Shown: one piece after another, positions 43,669 through 53,297 of the stretch
Position numbering within the stretch: position 1 is the stretch's first letter
Layout: each line of letters begins with the position of its first letter
Assembly: GCF_029222705.1 (NCBI RefSeq)
Contig: NZ_JARGZF010000001.1
Span: 2,289,958 to 2,353,957 of the forward strand
Source: Knoellia sp. p5-6-4
GTDB taxonomy: Bacteria > Actinomycetota > Actinomycetes > Actinomycetales > Dermatophilaceae
Length of the DNA: 64,000 bases
Reading direction: 5' to 3'
The notes under the pieces: generated by a model
Databases searched by the model: none
Told to the model about the DNA's origin: nothing
Seen by the model: the letters and a program-made list of their open reading frames with translations, nothing else
Translations under genes and position numbers: made by a program

Positions 43669-46600
43669 GTGGTCACTCCCCAGACAGCATCCCTGACGGG
43701 TTCGCGACACGCAGTCTCCAACGACGCCGGCCTGCGCGCCGTCTTCACCGACACCGCCGGTCTCGCCCGGTTCGACGCCGGCGACGTGAGCCTGCTGATG
43801 TACCCCTCGGGCGAGCTCGAGTCCGGCCCGGCCAACCTGTTCCTGCGCCGGCTCGACGCCGGTCGCGCGCGGTTCGTGCCCCTCCTCGGGCCCGAGAGCC
43901 CGAGCCGGGTCGACTGGTCCGCCGAGGGCCCGGTCGTCCGCGGCGTGTGGGGCGGGCTGCGGTATGCCGCCGCATTCCGGTTGGACCAGAGCTCGCCGCG
44001 GTGGTCGTGGTGCGTCGAGGTCGAGAACTCCACGGGTGTGGAGACGACCGTCGACGTGGTGCACACCTTCGACCCGGCGCTGGCGCCGTGGCGCGCCGTG
44101 CGCACCAACGAGTTCTACGTGAGCCAGTACCTCGACCTCACCCCCGTCGTGACGCGGCACGGGACCGCGCTGGCCGTGCGCCAGAACATGCCTGGACCCG
44201 TCGTGCCGTGGATGGTGCTGTGCTCCCTGCGCGAGGGCTCGTCGTGGGCCACCGACACGCTCCAGCTGGTCGGCGACCGCGCGAGCGGAGGGCACTTCCG
44301 CGCGCTCGAGGAGGCACTGCTGCCGGGCATGAGGCTGCAGCACGAGCACGCCCTGGTCGCCCTGCAGGACGCACCGGTCACCCTGGCGCCGGGGGCGCGG
44401 CACACCACCGGCTTCGCCGGGTCGTTCGTCGCCGACCACCCTTCTGCCACGGGGCCGGACGACGCGGCGGTGGCCGAGCAGGCCGTGTCGGCGGCGCTGG
44501 CCTCGCGCACTGCATCGGGGGAGGGCGGCGACCACCAGGACGGCGAGCCGCGCGGTTCCCTGTTCTCGCAGTCGCCGGTGCTGCCGCCGCGTGAGCTCGA
44601 CGACGACCGCCTCGACGCCTTCGCCGGCGCGAGCGAACGGCTCCACGTGGAGCGAGACGACGACGGTGCGCCGCTGGCGTGGTTCACGGCCGAGGGCACC
44701 CACGTCGTCACCGTCGCGAAGGAGCGCCGGGTGCTGCGGCCCCACGGGCACATCCTGCGCACCGGCGACACCCTGGTGCCCGACACCGCGACGCTGACCT
44801 CCACCGCCTGGATGGGTGGCACGTTCCACTCGCAGGTGACCCGCGGGCACGTGGGCCGCGACCGGGTCCTGTCGACCCGTCGCGGCTACCTCGGACTGCA
44901 CCGCGCCCACGGCCTGCGCGTCTTCGTGGAGGACCCCGACTCGCCGACCGGCTGGGGCCTGCTGGCCACGCCGAGCGCCTGGGCGGTCTCGCCCCAGGAG
45001 TGCCGGTGGCTGTACGCCGCGCCGTGGGGGACCCTCGAGGTCACCGCCGCGGCGCGCACCGGCACCGACGAGCTGCGGCTCGGGGCCCGGTTCGTCGAGG
45101 GACAGCCGCGTCGCCTGCTCGTCGTGCTCAACATTGCGGCGGACGACGACGGGCACGACCCGGCCCCCGTCGACGTCTCGACGACCGGGGACGGGGTGCG
45201 GGTGCGCAGCGAGGACGGGCGGGCGCTGGACCTCGAGGTCCGCCGGGGCTCGCTCGAGGCGGTGGACCGCGACGGTCCGCTGTTCACCGACGGCCACTCG
45301 CGCGGCCTGCCGTGGGTCAGCCTCTCGACGGCGGCCACGGCCGAGCTCGACCTGGCCCTCACGGTGCCCGTGGCCGCCCCCGAGCGGGAGGACCGGGCAG
45401 CAGACCAGCGCCACCTGGGGGACGCGTGGGACGACGCCGTGCCCCACGGCATACGGCTCACCGCGCCGGAGGCGTCGGAGCTGGCCGGCGAGGTTGCGCG
45501 GCTGGACGCGGTGCTGCCGTGGTTCGCGCAGAACGCCCTGGTGCACTACCTGTCGCCGCGTGGCCTCGAGCAGTACTCCGGTGGGGCGTGGGGCACCCGC
45601 GACGTCTGCCAGGGGCCGGTCGGCATCCTCACCGCGCTGGCGCGCACCACGGAGCTGCGCGAGGTGCTGCTGCGCGTGCTGCGGGCCCAGAACGCCCGTG
45701 GTGACTGGCCGCAGGCCTTCGAGTTCCTCCCGCCCCTGCCGAGCGCAGGCCAGCACGACTCGCACGGCGACGTGGTGTTCTGGCCGTTGCTCGCCGTCGG
45801 TGACTACCTCCAGGGCACGGCCGACGCCTCGCTGCTGGGGGAGCGGCTGCCCTTCGTCGGTGACGATGGCGTGACCCCGGCCGCGCCGGTGCTCGACCAC
45901 CTGCGCCAGGCGCTCTCGCGGATCCGGGACATGCGGGTGCCCGGCACACCCCTGCCGGCGTACGGCCACGGCGACTGGAACGACTCGCTCCAGCCGGCCG
46001 ACGCGTGGCTGGCGGCCCGCATGGTCTCGACGTGGACGACCGTGCTGCTCGTGCAGTCGCTGCGCTCCCTCGCCGCCGGGCTGCGCTCGTGCACCGGTGC
46101 CCACGCCGCCCACCACCCTGGAGAGGTCGCTGCCCTCGCCGACGAGGCGGCAGGCATGGCCGACGCGGCGCACGAGGCCCTCACCTCCGAGCTCCTCGTC
46201 GACGGCGTGCTGCCCGGCTACGTGGTGCTCCACGGCGCCGACCGCGAACCGCTCGTGCACCCGCGCGACACGCGCACCGGGCTCACCTACGGCGTCCTGC
46301 CGTGGATCCACGCGATCAGCAGCGACCTGCTCGCACCCGACGACGCTCGCCACCACCTCGCCCTGCTGCGTGAGCACCTGCTGGGGCCTGACGGCGCGCG
46401 CCTGTTCGACCGTCCGGTCGCCTACTCCGGCGGGCCGATGCACGTCTTCCAACGCGCGGAGTCGAGCACCTTCTGGGGCCGGGAGATCGGCCTGATGTAC
46501 ATGCACGCGCACCTGCGCTACGCCGAGGCGTTGGCCCGCGTCGGCGAGGCCGAGCAACTGTTCGAGGCCTTCATGCTGGCCAACCCCGTGGGGGTGACCG

Positions 46601-47076
46601 GGCGGGTGGCGCAGGCGCGACCGCGGCAGAGCACGACCTACTACTCCTCCTCCGACGGCGTCTTCGCCGACCGCCACGACGCCTCCGAGCGCTACGACGA
46701 CCTGATGCGTGGCGACGTGCCCCTCGAGGGCGGTTGGCGGGTCTACTCCTCCGGCCCGGGGCTCTTCCTGCGCCTGCTCACCGAGACGGTGCTCGGGGTG
46801 CGCGTGCGCGGCGACCGCGTCGAGGTCGACCCCGTGCTCGACCCCCGCCTGGACGGCCTCACCGTGCGTATGCCGTTGGGGGACAAACGCGTCGAGATCA
46901 CCTTCGGGGTGGGGCGGCAGGGCCACGGGGTGGCCCGCCTCGCCGTCGACGGCCGCGAGCCGGACTCGACTCCGCTGGCAAACCCCTACCGCCGGGGCGG
47001 TGTCTCCGTGGCCTTCGCCGACCTGGCGGAGTCCTCGCCTGACGGCACCATCACCCTCACCGTGGAGACCGCATGA
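43669..47076 (+). CDS. GH94-family phosphorylase, 1,2-beta-oligoglucan phosphorylase-like
   Basis: Large cytoplasmic protein of about 1,135 residues of the cellobiose/1,2-beta-oligoglucan phosphorylase family. It has an N-terminal beta-sandwich half and a C-terminal (alpha/alpha)6 barrel: PRGLEQYSGGAWGTRDVCQGPVG and the catalytic YGHGDWNDSLQPAD (about 765-778) with the general-acid Asp in DWND. Length near 1,100 and the GHGDWNDSLQ form fit 1,2-beta-oligoglucan phosphorylase (Listeria Lin1839-like) better than the roughly 820-residue cellobiose phosphorylases. It lacks a signal peptide. Start at GTG 43669 is inferred from the promoter position. ATGA overlap with the GH3 gene shows joint expression. 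Confidence 0.85.
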   Translation: MVTPQTASLTGSRHAVSNDAGLRAVFTDTAGLARFDAGDVSLLMYPSGELESGPANLFLRRLDAGRARFVPLLGPESPSRVDWSAEGPVVRGVWGGLRYAAAFRLDQSSPRWSWCVEVENSTGVETTVDVVHTFDPALAPWRAVRTNEFYVSQYLDLTPVVTRHGTALAVRQNMPGPVVPWMVLCSLREGSSWATDTLQLVGDRASGGHFRALEEALLPGMRLQHEHALVALQDAPVTLAPGARHTTGFAGSFVADHPSATGPDDAAVAEQAVSAALASRTASGEGGDHQDGEPRGSLFSQSPVLPPRELDDDRLDAFAGASERLHVERDDDGAPLAWFTAEGTHVVTVAKERRVLRPHGHILRTGDTLVPDTATLTSTAWMGGTFHSQVTRGHVGRDRVLSTRRGYLGLHRAHGLRVFVEDPDSPTGWGLLATPSAWAVSPQECRWLYAAPWGTLEVTAAARTGTDELRLGARFVEGQPRRLLVVLNIAADDDGHDPAPVDVSTTGDGVRVRSEDGRALDLEVRRGSLEAVDRDGPLFTDGHSRGLPWVSLSTAATAELDLALTVPVAAPEREDRAADQRHLGDAWDDAVPHGIRLTAPEASELAGEVARLDAVLPWFAQNALVHYLSPRGLEQYSGGAWGTRDVCQGPVGILTALARTTELREVLLRVLRAQNARGDWPQAFEFLPPLPSAGQHDSHGDVVFWPLLAVGDYLQGTADASLLGERLPFVGDDGVTPAAPVLDHLRQALSRIRDMRVPGTPLPAYGHGDWNDSLQPADAWLAARMVSTWTTVLLVQSLRSLAAGLRSCTGAHAAHHPGEVAALADEAAGMADAAHEALTSELLVDGVLPGYVVLHGADREPLVHPRDTRTGLTYGVLPWIHAISSDLLAPDDARHHLALLREHLLGPDGARLFDRPVAYSGGPMHVFQRAESSTFWGREIGLMYMHAHLRYAEALARVGEAEQLFEAFMLANPVGVTGRVAQARPRQSTTYYSSSDGVFADRHDASERYDDLMRGDVPLEGGWRVYSSGPGLFLRLLTETVLGVRVRGDRVEVDPVLDPRLDGLTVRMPLGDKRVEITFGVGRQGHGVARLAVDGREPDSTPLANPYRRGGVSVAFADLAESSPDGTITLTVETA

Positions 47077-49238
47077 CCGCGCAGGACCGTCCCTGGCTCG
47101 ATGCCACCCTCCCCGTTTCCGAACGGGTCGACGCGCTCCTGGCCCGGATGACGCTGGAGGAGAAGGTCGGCCAGACCCACCAGGTGGCCAACATCCACCC
47201 CGACGACGACGCAGCGCTGCTGCGCCGGGGCAGCATCGGCTCCAGCCTCTTCGCCAGCGGCGCCACCGGTGGCAACGAGCGCGACGAGGGAGTGCTGGCC
47301 TACAACATCGACGCCGCCCAGCGGCACGCCGTCGAGGACAGCCGCCTCGGCATCCCCGTGCTCTTCGGCCGCGACGTGATCCACGGCCACCGCACAGTGT
47401 TCCCGATCCCGCTGGGGCTGGCCTCGGCGTGGGACGAGGAGCTGGCCGAGCAGGTGGGGCAGATCGCGGCCCACGAGGCGGTCGTCGACGGGGTGGCGTG
47501 GACCTTCGCCCCCATGGTGGACATCTCCGAGGAGCCCCGGTGGGGGCGCGTCGCCGAGTCGCTCGGTGAGACGCCGGTGCTCAGCGGGCGGCTCGCCGCC
47601 GCGCTGGTGCGCGGGTTCCAGGGCGACGATCCCGGCCATCCCGACCGGATCGCCGCCTGCGCCAAGCACTTCGCGGGCTACGGACTCGCCGCTGGTGGCC
47701 GCGACTACGACACCGTCTCGGTCGGCGAGAACACCCTGCGCAACCTGCACCTGCGCCCGTTCAAGGCCGCGGTCGACGCGGGCGTCGAGACCGTCATGGC
47801 GGCGTTCAACGACGTCGACGGCATCCCGATGCACGCGCACCAGCACCTGCTGCGCGACGTGCTCAAGGGCGAGTGGGGGTTCGAGGGCCTCGTCGTGGCC
47901 GACTGGAACGGCGTCGGGCAGCTCGTGAACCAGGGCGTCGCGGCCGACCTGCGCGACGCGACGCGCCAGGCGATCGAGGCCGGGGTCGACCTCGACATGT
48001 GCTCCGGCGGCTACTCCGCCCACCTGGCCGACCTGGTGCGGGACGGCGAGGTCGCCGAGGAGCTGGTCGACGACGCGGTGCGCCGCATCCTGACCGTGAA
48101 GTTCCGGCTCGGCCTGTTCGTGCGGCCCTACGCCGGCGAGCCGACCCGCAGCAACGCCCCCACGGCACAGACGCGCGCGGTGGCGCGGCGGGCGGCGCAC
48201 GCCGCGCACGTGCTGGTCTCCAACAACGGCGTCCTGCCGCTTCGCCCCGACTGCGGCGCCGTCCACCTCAGCGGGCCGTTCGCCGAGGAGGGGGAGGCCC
48301 TGCTCGGCACCTGGACCCTTGACGGCCGCGGAGAGGACGTCGTGAGCCCTGCCGCCGCCTTCCGGGAACGACTCGGCGCTGACCGGCTTCTCGTCAGCGA
48401 CGGCCGGTTCAGCGACCGCTCCGTGCAACAGGTGCGGGGCGCCGACGTCACGGTGGCGGTCATCGGCGAGCACTCCTGGCGCTCGGGGGAGGCGAACTCG
48501 GTGAGCGACATCGGCCTGCCTGCGGGACAGCTCGACGCCCTGCGGCAGCTCTCGCGGCTCGGCAAGCCTCTGGTCGCCGTCGTCTACACCGGCCGGCCAC
48601 TCGAGCTGGGCGACGTGATGGACGTCGCCGACGCCGTGCTCGTCGTCTGGCACCCCGGCGTCGAGGCCGGAAACGCGTTGGCGGACATCGTCTTCGGTGA
48701 CGTCACCCCGCATGGCCGCCTGCCGATGAGCTTCCCGCTGACGACGGGCCACATCCCCACGAGCACGCACCAGCGACCCACCGGGCGGCTCATCGAGCAG
48801 CACGAGGACGCGCGGCACGGCCGCTACCTCGACGACCTGGTCTTCCCCCGGCTGCCCTTCGGGCACGGGCTGTCCTACACGACCTTCGACCACGGCGAGC
48901 CCCGGCTGTCGGCGCAGCGGCTGGCGCGCTCCGGTGGCGGCGTGCAGCTCCAGGTCGACGTCACCAACACGGGCGACCGCCCGGGTCGCGAGGTGGTCCA
49001 GCTCTACTTCCGCGACCCGGTCGCCGAGGTCACCCGCCCCCTGGTCGAGCTCACCGACTGGGCTGTGCTCGACCTCGCTCCGGGCGAGAAGGGGACAGCC
49101 GAGTTCACCATCACCGCAGACCAGTTCGCCTACTTCGGGCGGGACAACACGGCCCGCGTCGACGCCGGCGAGGTCGTCCTCCAGGTGGGGCCCAATGCCC
49201 TCACCGGCGCCCGGGCCACCCTGACCCTCACCGACTGA
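47073..49238 (+). CDS. GH3 beta-glucosidase
   Basis: Cytoplasmic glycoside hydrolase family 3 enzyme of 721 residues. The N-terminal TIM barrel contains KHFAGYGLAAGG, the nucleophile Asp277 in GLVVADWNG and the conserved VMAAFNDVDGIPM; the second alpha/beta sandwich and a C-terminal fibronectin-III-like domain (VTNTGDRPGREVVQLYF) complete a BglX-type architecture. No signal peptide, so it acts on imported short glucosides. Overlaps the GH94 gene by ATGA. Next to a GH94 enzyme of this type in Listeria lies a GH3 that hydrolyses sophorose and longer chains; the same task is likely here. Confidence 0.92.
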   Translation: MTAQDRPWLDATLPVSERVDALLARMTLEEKVGQTHQVANIHPDDDAALLRRGSIGSSLFASGATGGNERDEGVLAYNIDAAQRHAVEDSRLGIPVLFGRDVIHGHRTVFPIPLGLASAWDEELAEQVGQIAAHEAVVDGVAWTFAPMVDISEEPRWGRVAESLGETPVLSGRLAAALVRGFQGDDPGHPDRIAACAKHFAGYGLAAGGRDYDTVSVGENTLRNLHLRPFKAAVDAGVETVMAAFNDVDGIPMHAHQHLLRDVLKGEWGFEGLVVADWNGVGQLVNQGVAADLRDATRQAIEAGVDLDMCSGGYSAHLADLVRDGEVAEELVDDAVRRILTVKFRLGLFVRPYAGEPTRSNAPTAQTRAVARRAAHAAHVLVSNNGVLPLRPDCGAVHLSGPFAEEGEALLGTWTLDGRGEDVVSPAAAFRERLGADRLLVSDGRFSDRSVQQVRGADVTVAVIGEHSWRSGEANSVSDIGLPAGQLDALRQLSRLGKPLVAVVYTGRPLELGDVMDVADAVLVVWHPGVEAGNALADIVFGDVTPHGRLPMSFPLTTGHIPTSTHQRPTGRLIEQHEDARHGRYLDDLVFPRLPFGHGLSYTTFDHGEPRLSAQRLARSGGGVQLQVDVTNTGDRPGREVVQLYFRDPVAEVTRPLVELTDWAVLDLAPGEKGTAEFTITADQFAYFGRDNTARVDAGEVVLQVGPNALTGARATLTLTD

Positions 49239-49250
49239 GAGAAGAGCCCC

Positions 49251-51665
49251 ATGATCGAGTACCGCGCCAAGCAGCTCCTCATCGACGGCGAGCCCCGGGT
49301 GGTGATGGCCGGCGAGGTCCACTACTTCCGGGTCGCCCGCGAGGAGTGGGAGCAGCGCATCCTGCTGCTCAAGGAGGCGGGCTGCACCGCCGTCGCCTCC
49401 TACATCCCCTGGCTGTTCCACCAGCTGCCCGACGGCAGCATCGACGTCGGCGGCACCACGCGGCCCGAGCGCGACGTGGCCGCCTTCATCGACCTCTGCC
49501 GCGAGCACGGCCTCTGGTTCATCGCCCGGCCGGGCCCGTTCGTCATGGCCGAGCTGAAGAACGAGGGCCTGCCCTACCGGCTCTACACCGAGCACCCGGA
49601 GATCGTCCCCACCGGCTGGGACGGCGCGCCGGCACCTTCGCGCACCGTCGACTACCTCGCGCCCGCCTACCTCACCGAGTGCGAGCGCTGGTATGCCGCG
49701 ATCATGCCGCTGCTCGCGGAGCGCCTCCAGCCGCGGGGCGGCAACGTCATCGCGGTCCAGCTCGACAACGAGATCGGCATGCTGGCGTGGGTCACCAACA
49801 CGCCCGACCTCACCGAGCACCTCGTCGCCGACTTCGGCCAGTGGGTGCGCGCCCGGGGTGAGGCCGAGGCCGACAGCGGCCGCACGGCATACCCGGTCGA
49901 GCCCGGCAGCCCGGCGTGGGCCGAGGCGGTGCGGTCGCCGCAGGAGGCGTGGGCTGGTGCGCTGCGGGTCGACCTCGCGCGGTTCATGCGCGACCGGTTC
50001 CGCCGCTACGTCGAGACGCTGCGCGCCATGGCCGAGCGCGGTGGCGTCGAGGGGGTGCCCTTCCTCGTCAACATCCATGGCACCGAGGGCGGCAGCGGTG
50101 AGTCGTTCCCCATCGGCATCAGCCAGCTGGTCGAGACGTATGCCGGCGTGCCCGGCGTGCTCTCCGGGTCCGACCACTACATGGGCGACATGACCATGGC
50201 GACGACGACCGACCTCTACGTCATCAACGCCTTCATGGACGCCGTGCACGACCTCGACCAGCCCACCACGTCGCTGGAGTTCGAGGCGGGGTCGGGTGAC
50301 TACGGCGGCGGGCTCGACCAGCAGTACGACCCGGCGTCGGTGGACCTCAAGACGAGACGCTCCGTGGCGCAGGGGAACCGGCTCATCAACTACTACCTCT
50401 TCGCCGGCGGGATCAACCCGCACCTCGACGAGCCGGTCGGCGACGGCAACGACCGGATCAGCTTCACGGGGGAGCGGCACGGCACCGCGGCGCCCGTCGG
50501 CCCGGAGGGGCAGCGCGGGATGACCTACGCCAGCACCTCGGCCGCGGTGCACGCGGTCAACGTCCACGAGCGCTGGCTGGCCCGCATGCGCGAGGACCAC
50601 GACCCCGTGCAGCTCGGCTTCGTGCTCGACCACTACGCCACGGAGTACCACCACACCGGCAGCCCGCTCATGGAGGAGGTCGTCGCCGACCTGCGCGCCC
50701 ACCGTGGCGCGGGCCAGCGGCGGGCGCTGGTGCGGTCACTGCTGCTCGACGGCTACCGCTTCCCGGCCGTGCACCTGCAGCGCGACGAGCCCGCCGGTGT
50801 CGTGCTGCTCGCCACCGGACGGCACCTCGGTGAGGACGTGCAGCAGCGGCTGGTGCGCCACGTGCAGGGCGGCGGTGGGCTGCTGCTGCTCGGCCGGCTG
50901 CCAGACCGCGACCTGCAGGCCCGGCCGTGCACCGTGCTGGCCGACGCGCTGGGGCTCAAGGCCGGTGAGGTCGTCCGCGACACTGGGCACTTCTTCCCCT
51001 CGGCAGTCGCCCGGGGATGGGCCGCCCCGTGGCCCGAGACCCGGGTCGGCTGGCGCCAGGAGCTGGTGCCGTCGAGCGGTGACGTCGTGCTCACCGACGT
51101 CACCGGCGCCGTGTGCGGGGTCGACGTGCCCCTAGGCGAGGGCCGAGCTGTCGTGCTGACCGCCGAGCTGCCCTCCAGCCCAGTCCTGTTCGGCAGGGCG
51201 ATGGGGCGGCTCGGCGTGCAGCCGGGCCTGGCCGTGCGGGCCGACGTGCCGGGTGTCTTCGCCACGACGACCTCGACCGACGACGGCCAGCGGCTGCTGC
51301 ACGTCACCAACACCACGGGTCACCGGCCGGCCGTCGACCTGACGCTGGACGGCGAGCCGGTCAACCACGGCGTGCCGCTGCGGGTGCCGCCGCGCAGCGG
51401 CCACATGCTCGCCCTCGGTCTCGAGACCGGCCTCGGCCGCGTCGAGTGGGCGAGCGCGGAGCTCGCCGAGGTGGGCACCGACCGGCTGGTCTTCCACCCG
51501 GGGCTCGGCCACGAGGAGGACGAGGCCGGCACCGTGGTCGTCCTCTCCGGCTGCGCCCCCGTCCGACCCGACGCGGCCCACGTCGTCGAGCAGGACGGAG
51601 ACCGCCAGGTGGTGCGCACCGTGCCCGGCGCGGCCCCCGAGCGCCTGTTCATCCGCTTCGCCTGA
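49251..51665 (+). CDS. GH35-type beta-galactosidase-like hydrolase
   Basis: Protein of 804 residues. The N-terminal TIM barrel opens with VVMAGEVHYFRV and contains FIARPGPFVMAELKNEGLP, the acid/base Glu174 in QLDNEIG and a nucleophile candidate Glu343 in SLEFEAGSGDYGGG. Beta-rich accessory domains follow. The barrel is GH35-like, but the segment around the nucleophile differs from classical beta-galactosidases, so the true linkage may be another beta-glycoside. GAGAAGAG lies before ATG 49251. Third gene of the glycosidase operon; a hairpin terminator follows its stop. Confidence 0.82.
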   Translation: MIEYRAKQLLIDGEPRVVMAGEVHYFRVAREEWEQRILLLKEAGCTAVASYIPWLFHQLPDGSIDVGGTTRPERDVAAFIDLCREHGLWFIARPGPFVMAELKNEGLPYRLYTEHPEIVPTGWDGAPAPSRTVDYLAPAYLTECERWYAAIMPLLAERLQPRGGNVIAVQLDNEIGMLAWVTNTPDLTEHLVADFGQWVRARGEAEADSGRTAYPVEPGSPAWAEAVRSPQEAWAGALRVDLARFMRDRFRRYVETLRAMAERGGVEGVPFLVNIHGTEGGSGESFPIGISQLVETYAGVPGVLSGSDHYMGDMTMATTTDLYVINAFMDAVHDLDQPTTSLEFEAGSGDYGGGLDQQYDPASVDLKTRRSVAQGNRLINYYLFAGGINPHLDEPVGDGNDRISFTGERHGTAAPVGPEGQRGMTYASTSAAVHAVNVHERWLARMREDHDPVQLGFVLDHYATEYHHTGSPLMEEVVADLRAHRGAGQRRALVRSLLLDGYRFPAVHLQRDEPAGVVLLATGRHLGEDVQQRLVRHVQGGGGLLLLGRLPDRDLQARPCTVLADALGLKAGEVVRDTGHFFPSAVARGWAAPWPETRVGWRQELVPSSGDVVLTDVTGAVCGVDVPLGEGRAVVLTAELPSSPVLFGRAMGRLGVQPGLAVRADVPGVFATTTSTDDGQRLLHVTNTTGHRPAVDLTLDGEPVNHGVPLRVPPRSGHMLALGLETGLGRVEWASAELAEVGTDRLVFHPGLGHEEDEAGTVVVLSGCAPVRPDAAHVVEQDGDRQVVRTVPGAAPERLFIRFA

Positions 51666-51668
51666 GCG

Positions 51669-51688
51669 CCGGCGGAACTTGCCGCCGG
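51669..51688 (+). terminator. Hairpin terminator of the glycosidase operon
   Basis: CCGGCGG and CCGCCGG form a 7-bp perfect stem around AACTTG, directly after the GH35 gene stop, ten bases from the 3' end of the convergent SDR gene. Confidence 0.65.
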
Positions 51689-51697
51689 GGGAGTGGG

Positions 51698-52450
51698 TCA
51701 GGGCTCGCGGTGCACCTTGTGGGGCGCTGCCTGCACCCGCGGCTTGATCACCAGCAGGTCGACGTTGACGTGGGCCGGGCGCGTCGCCATCCAGACGATC
51801 GCGTCGGCGACGTCGTCGGCGACGAGCGGCTGGGGCACACCGGCATACACGGCCTCAGCGCGCTCCCGGTCGCCGCGGAACCGGGTCACCGAGAAGCCCT
51901 CGGTGCGCACCATGCCGGGCGCGATCTCGGTGACCCGCACCCGCTGGTCGACCAGCTCGAGGCGCAGGGTCTCGGTCATCACGGCCAGGGCGTGCTTGGC
52001 GGCGGTGTAGCCACCGCCTCCCTCGTATGCCGTGCGGCCGGCGATCGAGCCGACGTTGACGATGACCCCCTCACCGCTGGCCTTGAGGGCCGGCAGCAGG
52101 GCCTGGGTGACCTGCAGGGTGCCGATGACGTTGACCTCGTACATCGCCCGCCAGTCCTCGACCCGGGCCTCCTCGACCGACTCGAGGCCGAAGGCGCCGC
52201 CGGCGTTGTTGACGAGCACGTCGAGCCGGTCGCCCACAGCGTCGGCGAGGCGCTGCACGTCGGCGGGGTCGGTCACGTCGCACACGACGGCCACGCCACC
52301 GATCTCGTCGGCCAGGGGTTCGATGCGCTGCGGCCGGCGGGCGGCGCAGACCACCTCGAAGCCGGCGGCGGCCAGCTGGCGGGCGGTGGCCTCGCCGATA
52401 CCGCTGCTGGCGCCGGTGACGACGGCGGTCTTCCTGGGGGCGGCGCTCAC
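51698..52450 (-). CDS. SDR family oxidoreductase
   Basis: Classical short-chain dehydrogenase of 250 residues: TGASSGIGEATA at the N-terminus, NNAGGAFG, catalytic Ser in IVNVGSIAGR and YTAAKHAL as the YxxxK motif. Closest in feel to the YdfG/serine-3-dehydrogenase group. GTG 52450 overlaps the stop of the upstream hotdog-protein gene by GTGA. Natural substrate unknown. Confidence 0.92.
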   Translation of the reverse strand: MSAAPRKTAVVTGASSGIGEATARQLAAAGFEVVCAARRPQRIEPLADEIGGVAVVCDVTDPADVQRLADAVGDRLDVLVNNAGGAFGLESVEEARVEDWRAMYEVNVIGTLQVTQALLPALKASGEGVIVNVGSIAGRTAYEGGGGYTAAKHALAVMTETLRLELVDQRVRVTEIAPGMVRTEGFSVTRFRGDRERAEAVYAGVPQPLVADDVADAIVWMATRPAHVNVDLLVIKPRVQAAPHKVHREP

Positions 52451-53190
52451 GGGGTGCTCCTCGGGTTGTCCCGGACGGGCCGGACGGCGGCGGGGTCGAT
52501 GGCGATCCAGGTGGCGTCGGCGTGCGCGAGCAGCGCGCCGTTGGCGGCATACAGGGCGGTGCCGCACCAGTGCTTGCGGCCCTCGCTGCCGCGCGCCCAG
52601 GCCATCACCACGTGCTCCTCGCCGACCACGGGGAGGCGGTCGACCTCGGCGGTCATGGTGCCGAGCACCATCGGGCGCCCGCCGACGCCGAGGGCCCACG
52701 CGCCGGGGCAGTCGAGCGCCGCCCACACGATCTCGGTGGTCGCCTCGGTGGGCACCCAGGCGGCGGCGTGCACGCCCTCGCGGCCGGGCAGGGGGCCGGG
52801 ACGCAGGCAGAGGGCGTCGCCGGGGTCGCGCTCGGTGCCGCACGAGAAGCAGGTGGGGAACGGGTGGTCGTGCAGCCCGGCATACGACTGCGCGACCGAC
52901 GCCGCCTCGGCAAAGGGGACGGGGGTCGGCAGCCCGGAGCGGGTCCGGGCGGGGGCCGGCTGGCCCGAGGCCACCGGCACGGCGCCGTCGGCGACCTCGA
53001 CCACGCCGGCCTCGCCTCGAAGCACCTCCATCGGGTGGTCGAGCGGCGGAGGGGTGCGCAGTCGCACGGAGACCGCGGGGAGCTCCTCGCTCGTTCGCAC
53101 CAGCGTGGCCAGGTGCCCGCTGGTCCACCCCCCGTTGCCGGACTCGGGCGGGCCGCAGAACCGCGCGGGAACGGTGAAGGTCTCGGTCAC
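52447..53190 (-). CDS. Hotdog-fold thioesterase-like protein
   Basis: Protein of 247 residues. A TCFSCGTERDPGDALCLRPGPLP-like segment (its CxxC pair included) leads into a PaaI/YbgC-like hotdog half (AALDCPGAWALGVGGRPMVLG, VVMAWARGSEGRKHWCGTALY). The pattern is seen in actinobacterial proteins annotated as thioesterase superfamily. GTG 53190 is the first codon giving the family N-terminus. Co-translated with the SDR. Substrate unknown. Confidence 0.75.
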   Translation of the reverse strand: MTETFTVPARFCGPPESGNGGWTSGHLATLVRTSEELPAVSVRLRTPPPLDHPMEVLRGEAGVVEVADGAVPVASGQPAPARTRSGLPTPVPFAEAASVAQSYAGLHDHPFPTCFSCGTERDPGDALCLRPGPLPGREGVHAAAWVPTEATTEIVWAALDCPGAWALGVGGRPMVLGTMTAEVDRLPVVGEEHVVMAWARGSEGRKHWCGTALYAANGALLAHADATWIAIDPAAVRPVRDNPRSTP

Positions 53191-53297
53191 GCCGCCGACG
53201 CTAGCCAACGCCGCGGGGCCGCGCTCAGGTGGCTCACAGGAACACCCCCCACCATGGGGGGTCGGCCACTGCCTCCACCCACCCCTTCGGGAGCCAC

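Noticed and set aside
43612..46926. 1,104-codon minus-strand open frame
   Set aside because: Opposite the GH94 gene; composition and lack of family motifs mark it as a shadow.
46986..50702. 1,238-codon minus-strand open frame
   Set aside because: It lies opposite the GH3 and GH35 genes, has low-complexity Val/Gly/Arg/His content and no recognisable domain; a GC-rich shadow frame.
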